Counted from the stretch's first letter, positions 1 through 11,017 are shown. The stretch is 64,000 nucleotides of DNA from Antitrichia curtipendula (GCA_951230915.1 OX579635.1:5208001-5272000), one strand, 5' to 3'. The notes: generated from the sequence alone by a model not told the origin. Numbers and translations are program-made.

Positions 1-160
1 TGCGGTCGCCTAGACCCGAAATCGCTCATTCAACACAACATTCGACCAATTTTGAGACCAAGACAAAATAATGACTCAAGATTAAATATAAATCATAATA
101 GCTCAAAGATGAAATCAAAATACAATAATCCAATTGTAAAATAATTGTAACTACAAAATT
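1..160. other. Non-coding repeat remnant
   Basis: The first ten bases carry the ggtcgcc motif of the GC-rich clusters found further right. The stretch around 100-140 (gctcaaagatgaaatc and following) resembles sequence at about 5640-5690 and 40970-41010, which lies inside the TTAA-element family. No gene is visible. Confidence 0.5.
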
Positions 161-517
161 AAATCCTTTGACAAGTCGATTTGTTGAAATTGCATTCCAA
201 AATGATAGCATAAATCCTTTGACAAGTCGATTTGTTGAAATTGCATTCCAAAATGATAGCATAAATCCTTTGACAAGTCGATTTGTTGAAATTGCATTCC
301 AAAATGATAGCATAAATCCTTTGACAAGTCGATTTGTTGAAATTGCATTCCAAAATGATAGCATAAATCCTTTGACAAGTCGATTTGTTGAAATTGCATT
401 CCAAAATGATAGCATAAATCCTTTGACAAGTCGATTTGTTGAAATTGCATTCCAAAATGATAGCATAAATCCTTTGACAAGTCGATTTGTTGAAATTGCA
501 TTCCAAAATGATAGCAT
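161..517. repeat. Perfect 51-bp tandem array, 7 copies
   Basis: A 51-bp unit beginning aaatcctttgacaagtcgat starts at 161, 212, 263, 314, 365, 416 and 467. A truncated eighth start follows at 518. The copies look identical. Because 51 is a multiple of three, the array is open in several frames on both strands and creates false repeat proteins. The identity implies recent amplification by slippage or unequal exchange. Confidence 0.95.
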
Positions 518-556
518 AAATCCCTAAAGGACAATTGTCCATTAAACACCTAATTG

Positions 557-1097
557 AAAGGCCTAAGGCATGTACAAGTGAATAGCAAAGTAATACAATG
601 TCAATAGTGAATTATAATTTGGTGCAATGTAAAAGGTCTTCTCAAACCCTAGACCCTAGACCCTAGACCCTAATACCAAGTTTATTAATTTTGTATGCCA
701 TGCCTAGAGTTATGTAATCCCATTTCTTTTGCTTCTTTATGAAGAAGTCACCTAAATATATAGAAGTGACATCCATGTTTTATTTTCATTGTGAATTTTT
801 TTCAATTCAACGGCCTTTTCCTTTATATGTAATTTTGAATAAAATGAAGTAAATGGTACATAACTAACATGAATGGTGGAGGAGAAAGTAATAAAATGAG
901 GAATGGATTTATTAAACCTCCATCCATTAGACCCCACATGGCCTATTTTCCACATTTTGGTGATGAAAAATCTTAGTGGTCTTGTAGAACCTTACTAAAT
1001 TTTTAATTGTGGTAGTTGACATGTTTTTCTCAAAATTCATTTCAAAGTGTACCATGAGCATTCAAAATCAGATTTAGGAAGTGAAAGATTTTGATCT
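557..1097. repeat. 541-bp direct repeat, copy 1
   Basis: Runs from aaaggcctaaggcatgtac to gattttgatct and is nearly identical to 1644-2185. It includes a short run of ccctaga repeats near 643-672. Past 1097 this copy continues into AT-rich sequence, whereas copy 2 enters a GC-rich array. Confidence 0.9.
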
Positions 1098-1643
1098 TCA
1101 TATTCATGTTTTGTGACAGGGGCTCTATAACAAATTTTTATCTTCCTATGGTTAGGGCTCTTGTAAATGCTTTTTTATTTATTTTATTTTTTAAAGCTAT
1201 GGTTTCCCATTTCTTTTTTGAACTAAAAGAGAAACCCTTGAAAGTGAGCCTTAAAGACAAAAATATTTGAAGAAAATACCACATTAGAACGTATTTGGAA
1301 ATAAATGAAGAAAAATTATTTTAAGAAGACACTAATTGATTGGGGTTATGCATGTTATGCCCTTTAAACTCATATATTTGGGATGATTAAGATTGTCGTT
1401 TTGAAATGTGATACCAAGTTTAGAAGGCTTCAAATCAATTTCATGTAGGTGAAAAGTGACAACCTCTTCATCAAACTTTATAATCCTTCAACCCATAAGT
1501 GATATTGTTGTATTTCCTTTTTTTACGTGCTCTCTTATATGTGCAATTTGGGATTCGTATGGCCATGAGTTAACTAAATTTGATAAAAATGTTTTCAAAC
1601 ATTGGTTTAGAATAAATTTAGAGCAAATTCAAAGAAGATCTGA
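1098..1643. other. AT-rich spacer with a diverged relative at 4500-4870
   Basis: No gene is visible. Blocks such as atgttatgccctttaaa (near 1350) and acccataagtgatattgttg (near 1490) recur in altered form near 4640 and 4770. The spacer therefore appears to be the continuation of the repeat that copy 2 resumes only after the ORF at 2847-4370. Confidence 0.55.
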
Positions 1644-2185
1644 AAAGGCCTAAGGCATGTACAAGTGAATAGCGAAGTAATACAATGTCAATAGTGAATT
1701 ATAATTTGATGCAATGTAAAAGGTCTTCTCAAACCCTAGACCCTAGACCCTAGACCCTAGTACCAAGTTTATTAATTTTGTATGCCATGCCTAGAGTTAT
1801 GTAATCCCACTTCTTTTGCTTCTTTATGAAGAAGTCACCTAAATATATAGAAGTGACATCCATATTTTATTTTTCATTGTGAATTTTTTTCAATTCAACG
1901 GCCTTTCCCTTTATATGTAATTTTGAATAAAATGAAGTAAATGGTACATGACTAAAATGAATGGTGGAGGAGAAAGTAATAAAATGAGGAATGGATTTAC
2001 TAAACCTCCATCCATTAGACCCCACATGGCCTATCTTCCACATTTTGGTGATGAAAAATCTTAGTGGTCTTGTAGAACCTTACTAAATTTTTAATTGTGG
2101 TAGTTGACATGTTTTTCTCAAAATTCATTTCAAAGTGTACCATGAGCATTCAAAATCAGATTTAGGAAGTGAAAGATTTTGATCT
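1644..2185. repeat. 541-bp direct repeat, copy 2
   Basis: Matches 557-1097 at an offset of 1087-1088 bp, with scattered substitutions and small indels. It stops sharply after gattttgatct, where the GC-rich array begins. Confidence 0.9.
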
Positions 2186-2205
2186 CTCTACCCGTGGTCA
2201 CCATG

Positions 2206-2640
2206 CCTTGGATTCCATGAATTTCAAGCTTGAATTTCCCTCCTTTCTGGACAAGAGGTCGCCCCACCCGCGATCGCCCCTGCCTTGGATTCCATGAATT
2301 TCAAACTTGAATTTCCCTCCTTCTTGGACAAGAGGTCGCCCCACCCGCGGTCGCCCCCACCTTGGATTCTGGGAATTTGAAACTTGAATTTCCCTCCTTC
2401 CTGGACCCAAGGTCGCCCCTAATTTGGATTCTGTGAATTTGAAACTTGAATTTTCTCTCCCTCCCGGACCCGCAGTCGTCTCACCCGCGGTCGCCCAGGC
2501 CTTGAAGTTCATGAAATTCAAAACTTGAATTTCTTCCCTCCTGAATCCGCGGTCGCCTTGAACCCACGGTCGCCCTGAACCCGCGGTCGCCCTGGACCCG
2601 CGGTCGCCCTATCTTGCGTACGCGCCCGGATCCGTACTCG
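2206..2640 (+). repeat. GC-rich array: five ~60-79 bp units plus CCGCGGTCGCCC motifs
   Basis: Units starting ccttggattccatgaattt begin near 2206, 2283, 2360, 2421 and 2500. Most end in a variant of acccgcggtcgccc. From 2550 to 2640 only the short motif remains. The same motif, in the same orientation, forms clusters at 6093-6240 and 10262-10552 and appears at position 4. The array lies just upstream of an ORF, so it could be promoter DNA or a subterminal transposase-binding region. Neither role is demonstrated. Confidence 0.8.
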
Positions 2641-2846
2641 CCCAGGGCGACTTCGGGTACATAAGAGGTCACCCCCTCCCATTCTCGTCACTTTCGATTC
2701 CAGCGCTGCGCACTGTCTTTCATCCATCTCAAAGCGGCTAAATGCGTGCTCGTGTTCTGGGATTTTGGGGCTTGTAATTGCTACCAAATTTGCGTCACCG
2801 AACTATCCTTTTTTTGGTGGAGTTCCCAAGGTTGAAATCATCCACG

Positions 2847-4370
2847 ATGGACGCTAACACGAAAAAGATTAAGAAGAAAGGAGATAGCCAACATAGAAAC
2901 CGTCGCATCCTTCTTAATCCAGGGGCTGTGGCATTTCAAGGTTGGGATCGAATCAACGGAGATTGGACGATGGTGATTTGCAAGAAGTTTGTGGAGTGGT
3001 GCCATATTGACAAGCTATTCCCTTTTCATCGACACAAATTGCATCTAAAGATGAATGCTGCAAATCTACATTACTGCAAGGATGTCGCATTTGTGCAACG
3101 TTGTATCGAAGTGCATCGACATTTGTACAACACACAAACAGTGGTCAGGAGCGAGGTCCCGTTGTTCATTTGTCAAATGGTGTATGCAGAGCTAGTCTTG
3201 GCGCGAACGGTAGATTGGACTACCGTCAAGGCATCGAAGCTTATCACCATTCCAAGAGCCAAAGACATTCCGAGGGCGGGTCCCTCCGCTAATCCATGGG
3301 ACGGGCTAGGAAAGAAGAAGTTGATCCAAACAGGGGTGGCGGATGAAGAATACGTGTGGTCAACTCATGCGAGTTCAGCTAGCGAAGAAAGCTCGGATGA
3401 AGAACTTACCTCGGGCGCTCCTATGGATGCAATGGAAGTAATCCCATTGGATGTTACCCCACTTCAGGTTCATCATCCCGAAAACGATGAAGTATTGCAA
3501 CATGTGTTCGCATGCATCCAAATAAAAGCACTTGATAGACTGGATGGAGAGATCGAAACAGAGGAGGAGGAAGTGGTGCCGCCTTTGTTGGCATTGCCTT
3601 GGGTGGAAGAAGTACCGGCAATGGAAGAACACGTTGAAGGTTCCTATCGTCGAGATACCACGAAAGCCAAAAAACAGTTTTACAAAGAGAAACTTCATCA
3701 GCTTCTTGAAGATTTGGCAAGGACAGAGGAAGCATGTCAAAATTACAAAAAGAAGACTGTGGAAACTTTTGATGGTGAATATGTGTCCACCCTCCAAGCA
3801 AAAATTGAAAGTGGGCAAACCCGTTTGGCCGTACAAGCTAGAGAGATAGCAGACCTGGAGGCATTTTACCGGGAATTTTCTGGTGGTCCAGACGGAGGGC
3901 CTAGCGCTGGCGGCAGTGAGGAAGCCAAGGCTCGGCTTTCCAAAATTATAGAAGATTGCAGGATGGAAGAAGATCGGTACATTACTGCAAAGAGAAGTGT
4001 GGAGGAAGGACGGTCAAGGATAATTCACCTGACCGAAATCGGGGATCGGGCCCCTCTTGATCATGTCTCCGAATTCGATGCCCAAGATGTAGATAAGCTA
4101 TATGGGACACCGCAAGCAGAAGTAGCCGACTTGAAGAAGAAGTTAGCTACTTGTCTCTCGTTGGAAGAGAATTTGCAACGAAGCGTGCATCAGTTGAACC
4201 AACACATTGATTTATCCAAATCGTGGAGAAAAGCTTGGAGGCAAGGTTACTTTAAGAGCTTCGGGCAACGTAACATCGCATATCTGAAGAGGGTAGAGAA
4301 CGAGGTGATGGTTGAGTTGGAATCCGAGAAAAAGAAAAGAGAAGAGAAGGACAAGAAGGATATTGCATGA
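2847..4370 (+). CDS. Orphan protein with C-terminal coiled coil, probably transposon-borne
   Basis: I do not recognise this protein. The frame opens at 2778, but I choose the ATG at 2847 because its context (cacgATGg) is better. That gives 507 residues ending in TGA. The first ~20 residues are basic, with a KKIKKKG run. Residues to about 170 look globular and are rich in Trp, Cys and His. About 175-270 is acidic and low-complexity. From about 270 to the end there are long charged heptad-like stretches that suggest coiled coil, finishing in a Lys/Glu tail. It directly follows the GC-rich array, an arrangement shared with the hAT gene at 6491. I infer a passenger or structural protein of a mobile element; a gag-like or DNA-binding role cannot be excluded. 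The long intact frame argues for recent selection or recent arrival. Confidence 0.6.
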   Translation: MDANTKKIKKKGDSQHRNRRILLNPGAVAFQGWDRINGDWTMVICKKFVEWCHIDKLFPFHRHKLHLKMNAANLHYCKDVAFVQRCIEVHRHLYNTQTVVRSEVPLFICQMVYAELVLARTVDWTTVKASKLITIPRAKDIPRAGPSANPWDGLGKKKLIQTGVADEEYVWSTHASSASEESSDEELTSGAPMDAMEVIPLDVTPLQVHHPENDEVLQHVFACIQIKALDRLDGEIETEEEEVVPPLLALPWVEEVPAMEEHVEGSYRRDTTKAKKQFYKEKLHQLLEDLARTEEACQNYKKKTVETFDGEYVSTLQAKIESGQTRLAVQAREIADLEAFYREFSGGPDGGPSAGGSEEAKARLSKIIEDCRMEEDRYITAKRSVEEGRSRIIHLTEIGDRAPLDHVSEFDAQDVDKLYGTPQAEVADLKKKLATCLSLEENLQRSVHQLNQHIDLSKSWRKAWRQGYFKSFGQRNIAYLKRVENEVMVELESEKKKREEKDKKDIA

Positions 4371-5211
4371 TTTTGATTAGTTGCAATTGTTGTAGGACTA
4401 TATGCTTTTGTAAACATGTATATATACCCGCGGATTATGTATTTGATATTCATGATTTAATGCAAATTTGTCCATTTCAAATCTTGATTTTCTATTGTTG
4501 AGGGCTCTTGGATATAAGGCTCTAGGAAATAGGGCTCTTGTACATTAGAGGTTGGAGAAAAATCACATCAGAATTTAAATTACAAAATTTGTGGACTACA
4601 ATTTCATTACACATAAATTGATTGTAGTTCAACATGTTATGCCATTTAAAACCGACCATCTTTAAAGAGGCCACTTCTTCAAGTAGAACACGGGAAAAAA
4701 AAATTAAAAGATATCAAATTGGTTTAAAATTTGAACATGGTTATGATCAAACATTGTAATCTTCCAACTCATAAGTGATGTTGTTATGTTTTGTTTTGCC
4801 CTTACATGTGGAGCATGTGTCTTTCTTTTTAGAATTTGAAATTACTATGCATTTTTTAGGAAATAATGAAGAAATTTCATATGTCATATAGAATATACTC
4901 AAAATATCTTACATTTTCACCATAGAATTATATTATGATTAATAACATCATTATGTACACCAAAGTTGACGTGCCATGCTAAAATGGGAGACATAACTAA
5001 CCATACTTATAGGCCCAAAGTTCATATTGCTATAAAATAGTAAAAATTAGCATTATTTCAAATATTCCAATTGGAATAAAAAATGTATGTAACAAGTGTG
5101 CCAAGCATTAGGTAGACTCAAGATCAAGAAATGCCATTTGAATTCATGAAATTCACAGCAGTAAAAAACTACAAGAAATGCCCAAAAATCACTTTAAGGG
5201 TGATTTGTGGA
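4371..5211. other. AT-rich flank, no gene seen
   Basis: A possible polyadenylation region follows the ORF near 4400-4460. From about 4500 the sequence is a diverged relative of 1120-1560, with agggctcttg twice near 4500-4540. No coding region is supported. Confidence 0.5.
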
Positions 5212-6030
5212 TTAACCCCTAAAGCCCTGAGGTCTTTTTTCCATCAAAACACACTTAAAACTGCCACTTCTATTGCAAAGAGCAAAAAACTATAAAAATT
5301 GTTTTTTTTTGCATATCTAACCGTAGGATCTTATACTAGACTAGTATAAGAATGTATGCAAGAAATTTCAGAAACTTTGACCACATAGATTGCAAGATAT
5401 TTGCATTCAAAGTGAAAAAAACAAGTTTTTTTGCACCTTGCTTGATTAGATTTATGGGCTTTGAACCTATTTAACTTAAATTTTTTGTATTGTTGATTTT
5501 GATTTTCTAAGATTATATGTTGAATAATTCAGTTGAGAATCTAGGAAAAAAAATTCAAGAAAGAAACACTAAATTTTCACTCATTAAAAAATTGTTAAAT
5601 AGAAGTAGGTTCAAGATTGAAGGAATAACTAAATCGTTAATAGCTCGAAGGCAAAATTGAAATACCATAATCCGAACGGTGAGATTGTTCTAGCAAGCAA
5701 ATTCAACCTTGTCTTACATTTTTTTTCTGAAAATTGAAAAAAATTCCATTAAAAAATGAATCCTAAAAGTTATTTTTTCAAGAAGATGCTTAGATTGCCC
5801 GAAAAGCTAAGATTGTCCATAACTTTTTCATTTTTAGTCCAAATAGAATGAATCAAAGCTTCAAATGTACACAAAAAGACATAGATTTTGGAAAAAATAT
5901 TTAAGAAATTTATTTTGACTTTTTGTGATTTTTTTGTGTTGCCCGCCAAACTCTATTTTTGGCATAATTTTTTCTCCCGGGCACCATTTGAAATAAAAAT
6001 TATATATCCACAAAGCTCCACAAGCGGCCC
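5212..6030 (+). mobile_element. TTAA-type repeat, copy A, right end missing
   Basis: Starts TTAACCCCTAAAGCCC at 5212 and aligns by eye with 34152-35080 and 40526-41460. Shared blocks include the kaaccgtaggatct region near 5330 and the agattgcaagatattt region near 5390. Similarity to 40526-41460 continues to about 6020 and then stops a little before the GC-rich cluster of the hAT region. No ORF is present. The TTAA plus CCC start resembles piggyBac-type ends. Confidence 0.55.
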
Positions 6031-6092
6031 TAAAAAGAAAAAAAAAAATTGCACACATGCTTATCCATGGACCATGGTCGCATTCTACTGGA

Positions 6093-6240
6093 GTCGCGGT
6101 CGCCCCAGAAAAGGACGTGCAGTCGCCTGGCGGGCACCCGAAGTCGCCCTTCATGGGACCCGCGGTCGCCCTACTAGACCCGCGGTCGCCCCCTCAGCCT
6201 GTACCCGAGGTCGTCTCTGTACCCGAGGTCGCCCTCACCC
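6093..6240 (+). repeat. GC-rich CGCGGTCGCCC motif cluster upstream of hAT gene
   Basis: Variants of gcggtcgccc, agtcgccc and aggtcgcc occur near 6095, 6122, 6144, 6163, 6182, 6210 and 6228. All are in the same orientation as the cluster at 2206-2640. The cluster ends about 250 bp before the hAT start codon. Possible roles are core promoter or subterminal transposase-binding repeats. Confidence 0.75.
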
Positions 6241-6490
6241 ACAACCCCTCTTGGACTATAAAGCCTGAAGGGCAGCCATTGCCTTTCATCTTGCTCCGGT
6301 GATAAAGCTCTTGTCTTGAATCCTCTAAAGAGGCTTCCTGCGGACGTTTAGGTTCTTCGGAGGGCAACAACCTAGCTTTGAGAGGTTCATAGGACCACTC
6401 TTGGCGGGTGGCTTTGTCATTACTTCTTTTGATTGGTCCAGTTTTTTCGATAAAGTAATTTTTCTGTGAGACCCATTGCGGATCTGCAAG

Positions 6491-9400
6491 ATGGTTGGCC
6501 GAGGTGGTGGAAGGACAACGCTTGCTAACGATACATGTAGGGCCACAAAGGAGTGGGACCCTTGGCTCATAACATGCACTGAAGGTGATGCCTCCTTGTA
6601 TCCAAAGAAATGCAGATTCTGTGGGTGGAGCACAGTATTTGTAGGGAAGAGGGCATTGACTCACTTTGGATTTGGCGCCACACGTAGACAGGATCTCTGT
6701 CAACGTATCCCTCCAAACGTATTGGAAAAATTTAGGAACTGTATGGGGGTTGTTCCAAAATTCATGAGCTACGAAGAAATGTATGATGCGCCGATTGCAC
6801 TCAATGCAGATGATGGTGTTGTTGGGCCCCTTGTTGGGCCTGAAGTGGAGGTGGATTTTGAAGGGTCCGGGGACCCTAGTCGTACAAATGAACCATCGAC
6901 TCCTAATCCAGACTTAGTAGATTCTACTCCAGCGATAGTGGAGAGAAGGAGGAATGTGCCTTCCATTTCCTGTCAAAGAAGTATGGATGAAGCATTACAA
7001 TTGGCCCTTCGACAGAAGTTAGATAAAATGTGGGCTTCCTTTTTTTAGGAAGCCAACATAGCCTTTAACGTCGTGCGACATCCTGCGTTTATAAATGCAG
7101 TGAAGGAAACCGCTATAGCTGGATTTGTGTATCAACCGCCATCATACAATGCAGTGCGCACGAAAATGATAGATGTGAAAAAGGCAGCTGTAGAGAACAT
7201 GGTCTCCCAGCGGACGAGGAACTCTATTGACCAGTATGGAACGACTATTTGTTCAGATGGATGGTCTGATACCAATACTCGTCCTTTGTTGAATATGATG
7301 CTCGTATGTCCTGCTGGGGATGTTTTTTTGGGCTCGGTGGATAGCACAGGGGTGAGGAAGGACATTGCCTACACCACGGATATTATGGCACAATACATAG
7401 ACCAGGTTGGACCATTAAACATTGTTCAACTATGTACGGACAATGTCGCTGTAATGACAGGGGCCATGACAAGGTTGCAAGAAATGTACCCTCACATGTA
7501 TAAACAAGGGTGTGCAGCACACATTTTGGATTTACTTTTGGAAGACTGGGGAAAGGAAAAGAAGGTGACTGAATTGGTGGAGGACTGTAGGAAAATTTGC
7601 ACGTTCATCAAAAAATATCAGCTCACTTTGGCTCTGTTTCAGAAATATTCACCGAACAAGGTGTTGAGACTCCCTGCCTTAACGCGTTTTGCTTGCAACT
7701 TCCTCATGGTAGATCGTCTCGTGGATTGCAAGCAGGCATTGCACAACGTGATTTTGGATGAGACGTATGTGCCTTTTGAGATGAGTTTGTTTTAGCGGAA
7801 GAATGGATACATAGTTCAAGGACGAGCCATGCGTGCAAGACAAAACATTCTTTCAGAAGCGTTCTAGGTGAAATGTGAGAATTTTTTGCACATGGTACAG
7901 CCTGTGCTCGTTGCTCTTCGAGTGTTTGATGGGAAGATCCCGGCAATGCCCAAAGCTTTGATGGTGATGCAGAGCTTGAAAGAGCACGTGTACTCTTTGA
8001 GGAATGAGCCTTTTTTTCTAGACCCCGCAATTGCAGACAAGTACGAGAAGCAGTTTGACGCTCGTTGGAAATTGATGCTCACAGATTTGCACTATGCAGG
8101 TGCACTATTGAACCCATATTTGCTTGATATAGCAACCATTCAAAACAATGGCGAGGCCAAATTTGCCTTGAATCGAGTCATACGAAAACTCAGAAAGCCA
8201 TTGGGAATGTCACCCATGGAGGCAATGAGTGAGCTTGTGGAATTCAAAGAAAAGACAGGTCCATTTGACCCTTTGATGGAGGCTCCTGATATCACTCAAG
8301 GTACACTACTGCCCCATCAGTGGTGGAACCCTGTGGGTGGTAATGCTCTCCCGAAAATTGCAAAGAGAATTCTATCTTTGACATGCTCAGCATCTTCATG
8401 CGAAAGGAATTGGAGCATGTATTCGTTTGTACACAGTAAAGTGCGAAATCGCCTGGCCACATCCAAGGCGGAGGCATTGGTGTATATTTACGCCAACAAC
8501 AAGCTCGAACGTGAGAAACGTGGACACAATCCTGCCCTTTTTTACGATAAGTACCTAATGGATGGAGATATCGAGGAAGAGAACGAGGAGGCATTGTCTT
8601 CGGGTGACAAAGATGACGTGGTTTCTAGAGTTGGTTGGGCTGCCGATAATCGTATGGAGGAAGAAGAGCGCTTGCATGAAAATCCTTGGGTTGGAATGAT
8701 GCCTGCTGCTGTTGACCTCCCGCCAAGACGACGTTACGGCCACACTTTTACGGATGGTAATGATGAGAACAATTCTGGTGAAGAGGAGCCCCTACGTACA
8801 CCAGAACGGAATCGCGTATTTGCATGGGATGAAGCTCCAACCGCATATTCACCGCTACCGAGGGAAAGAACTTTTGATGACAACAACGAAGGCGTACAAA
8901 ATCCAGTGCCTGCACCAGAAGAGCCTGCAAGATCTCCAGTACTAGCACATCCGTCTTCAACCATGCCAATAAATCTCCGGAGTGCTGCACGAGTTATTGT
9001 GGAAAGTGAAAGAGAAGAAGAGGCAGTACACATTGATGAGGTTGTACGTGAGGGGTGCCCAATTCCTGTAGTAGTGAATGCGCGTACCACCCGAATAACA
9101 GAAACGGTGGAGTACGATTCAGATGTGCCTCTACAAGCTATTCTGAATTTGAATCGTAATGCACCCTTAAATCGAGGAGCAAGTCAGAGCGTGGCTACGG
9201 TCACAAGGTCTATTCCAATCCATCTGCCAAGGCCGCCGGTGCATCGAGGTCCACCACGGACCATTGATGAGGAAGTCCATGCCTCAGCTCTGCAACCCAC
9301 TCAACCTTCATCAACGTTAGCCCCAGGGGCATCATCATTGGGCACGCGTAGACACAACAGTGGAGGAAGGAAGCGTATTAGGAGGGTTCACAAGGTGGTC

Positions 9401-9766
9401 CATAGAAATCCTAAACGTCCAAATCAAGTTGTCCAACGGTTCAACATGGGGGCGGAATGTTCCAATCAAAATGTCGGTCAATCAAGTGGAGGAGGGCGAC
9501 ACCGTACACCCAACACTGATGGAACCACGGACGTGTTGAGGCGCACGAAACGACTGGTGCAAACAGAGGGCGTTGCCGGTGTAGATACTGAAGTGCGGAA
9601 TCTGAATTCAGAGGTAGAACGAGAGGTACGAAATGTACCAGTGCCAAGAGAAGAAGATGAGAACGAGAGCTCGACCAACAATGAGAATAGGGACGAGTCG
9701 CATGAAGATACAGACCCCAACGCCGATGAAGTGTCAAATGATGACGATTTTGATCCTAGTGAATAG
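6491..9766 (+). pseudogene. hAT-superfamily transposase with three in-frame TAG codons
   Basis: One frame runs from the first ATG at 6491 to TAG at 9764, interrupted by TAG at 7046, 7793 and 7865 without any frameshift. The N-terminus has a BED-type zinc-finger pattern (C-x2-C near 6611-6622, then a His near 6660). After the first stop comes the DUF659-like core. It contains a CSDGWSD motif whose Asp at 7256-7258 is the likely first catalytic acid, and a CTDN motif whose Asp at 7439-7441 is the likely second. The C-terminal hAT dimerisation region lies at about 8310-8500 (HQWWNPVGG, then SCERNWS). A Pro/Glu/Arg-rich tail of some 400 residues follows, which is unusually long. The neat frame with only point nonsense changes says it was lost recently. 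Introns removing the stops are unlikely because family similarity continues across them. Confidence 0.85.
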
Positions 9767-10261
9767 ATGTGGAGATAGTATAGAACTATTGTAAGGATTC
9801 AACATACATTTTTTTGTATCGGAAATTTGTAGATGAAGATTATAATAGATTAATAGTTTATGTGTGACTTTTTTGTACATCCTCATATTAAAGTATGTGA
9901 GGCTGAGAAACATATAGGAAGCTTTGAATTTTTTTGGAGTGTGTAGACTTTCACAAGCATTGGAATGGTGACCATAACAAAGTAGTAGGAAGTGCAATGG
10001 AATTACAACTTCATTTGTATACCCCGGACCTAACCTATATCTATATGAGTTATTAATATAATTATAATAATTATTGTGGACTTGTATTGGATTTTGTGCA
10101 TTCATTCAAATGAGAGGAATTGAATTCTACATTTCATGAGGTATATTATTCAAAATTGCAAATTGTATAAGCCGTTATGAATAAGCGGCCAATGTAATGC
10201 TTTTTAAGCATGTAGTTTTAAGAAGATTTTAATAGATGTCATGTTCAATTACAGCAGAGGC
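9767..10261. other. 3' flank of the hAT gene, AT-rich
   Basis: No reading frame of interest. Probably the 3' untranslated and subterminal part of the hAT element, because the GC-rich motif cluster follows at 10262. Confidence 0.45.
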
Positions 10262-10552
10262 CACCCGCGGTCGCCGCCTGAATCCCCCCCAACCGCTGTC
10301 GCCTTTGGAACCGAAGTCGCCCCACACACGCAGCCGCAGTCGCCCACACACTAGGTACCCGCAGTCGCCCAGACACTAGAAACCCGAAGTTGCCCAACCC
10401 ATCCTCCACCCGCGGTTGCCCATAGACATTGGACCCGAAGTCGCCCATACAGACCCGAAGTCGCCCCACTTATAGAAGCCGTAGTCGCCCTGGTTCTTGG
10501 ACCCGCGGTCGCCCTACCCCGATCCACACTCGCCCTAACCCGCAGTCGCCCA
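10262..10552 (+). repeat. GC-rich motif cluster downstream of hAT gene
   Basis: About a dozen variants of acccgcggtcgccc or acccgaagtcgccc at 10-25 bp spacing, in the same orientation as the clusters at 2206 and 6093. Together with 6093-6240 it brackets the hAT gene, which fits subterminal motif arrays of one element. However, both arrays point the same way rather than being inverted. Confidence 0.75.
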
Positions 10553-10958
10553 AGCTGACGTGGTTCTGTCTTTCCACGTCACTGCGGACAACCAGACACG
10601 TAGGACAAATCCATTTATCATGGGGTAAAAAACTTCCAAACCCTAAATTTTTTTGCGACACATTTGTCGCCTATATTCGACACATGTCATACACGACACG
10701 CGACGCGACACGTCTAATACGTCACCAAAACCCGGAAACCCGTCCGACAAGACAACCCTGTGAGTGAGCTACAAGATTTAAAAGAATGGATAAAACATTC
10801 TTCTTTACCAAAGAGCAGTTTAGGCCCATTATATGGGGGAATATATATACTTTTTTTGTATTTTTCTCTTTTCCACGAATGGAAAAAATAGGATTCTATG
10901 TCCAAAATACATTATTCATGTCCTAATAAAATTTTACCAAAAAAAGAACAAAAACACT
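10553..10958. other. Spacer with cgacac-rich patch, no gene
   Basis: Between 10655 and 10715 the short word cgacac or gcgac recurs many times; this may be the outer end of the hAT element. No terminal inverted repeat could be fixed by eye. The remainder is AT-rich and non-coding. Confidence 0.4.
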
Positions 10959-11017
10959 GGCCTTCACAAATTCATTGTGAAGGCCAAAAGGCCTCCTCGG
11001 TGCCGAGGAGGCCTTTT
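10959..11017. repeat. Left boundary: two adjacent hairpins
   Basis: Hairpin one has 11-bp arms ggccttcacaa (10959-10969) and ttgtgaaggcc (10975-10985). Hairpin two follows at once with perfect 15-bp arms aaaaggcctcctcgg (10986-11000) and ccgaggaggcctttt (11003-11017) around a 2-bp centre. It sits about 90 bp past the 3' end of the SWIM gene, so a terminator-like role is possible as well as a transposon end. Confidence 0.9.

Noticed and set aside
161..517. CRISPR-like array
   Set aside because: Units are contiguous and identical with no variable spacers, and the genome is eukaryotic.
168..527. Repeat protein on either strand across the 51-bp array
   Set aside because: The frames exist only because 51 is divisible by three and the unit lacks stops; several frames are equally open and there is no start context or flanking gene.
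643..672. Telomeric repeat
   Set aside because: The unit is ccctaga in a handful of copies within a duplicated repeat, not the plant ccctaaa array.
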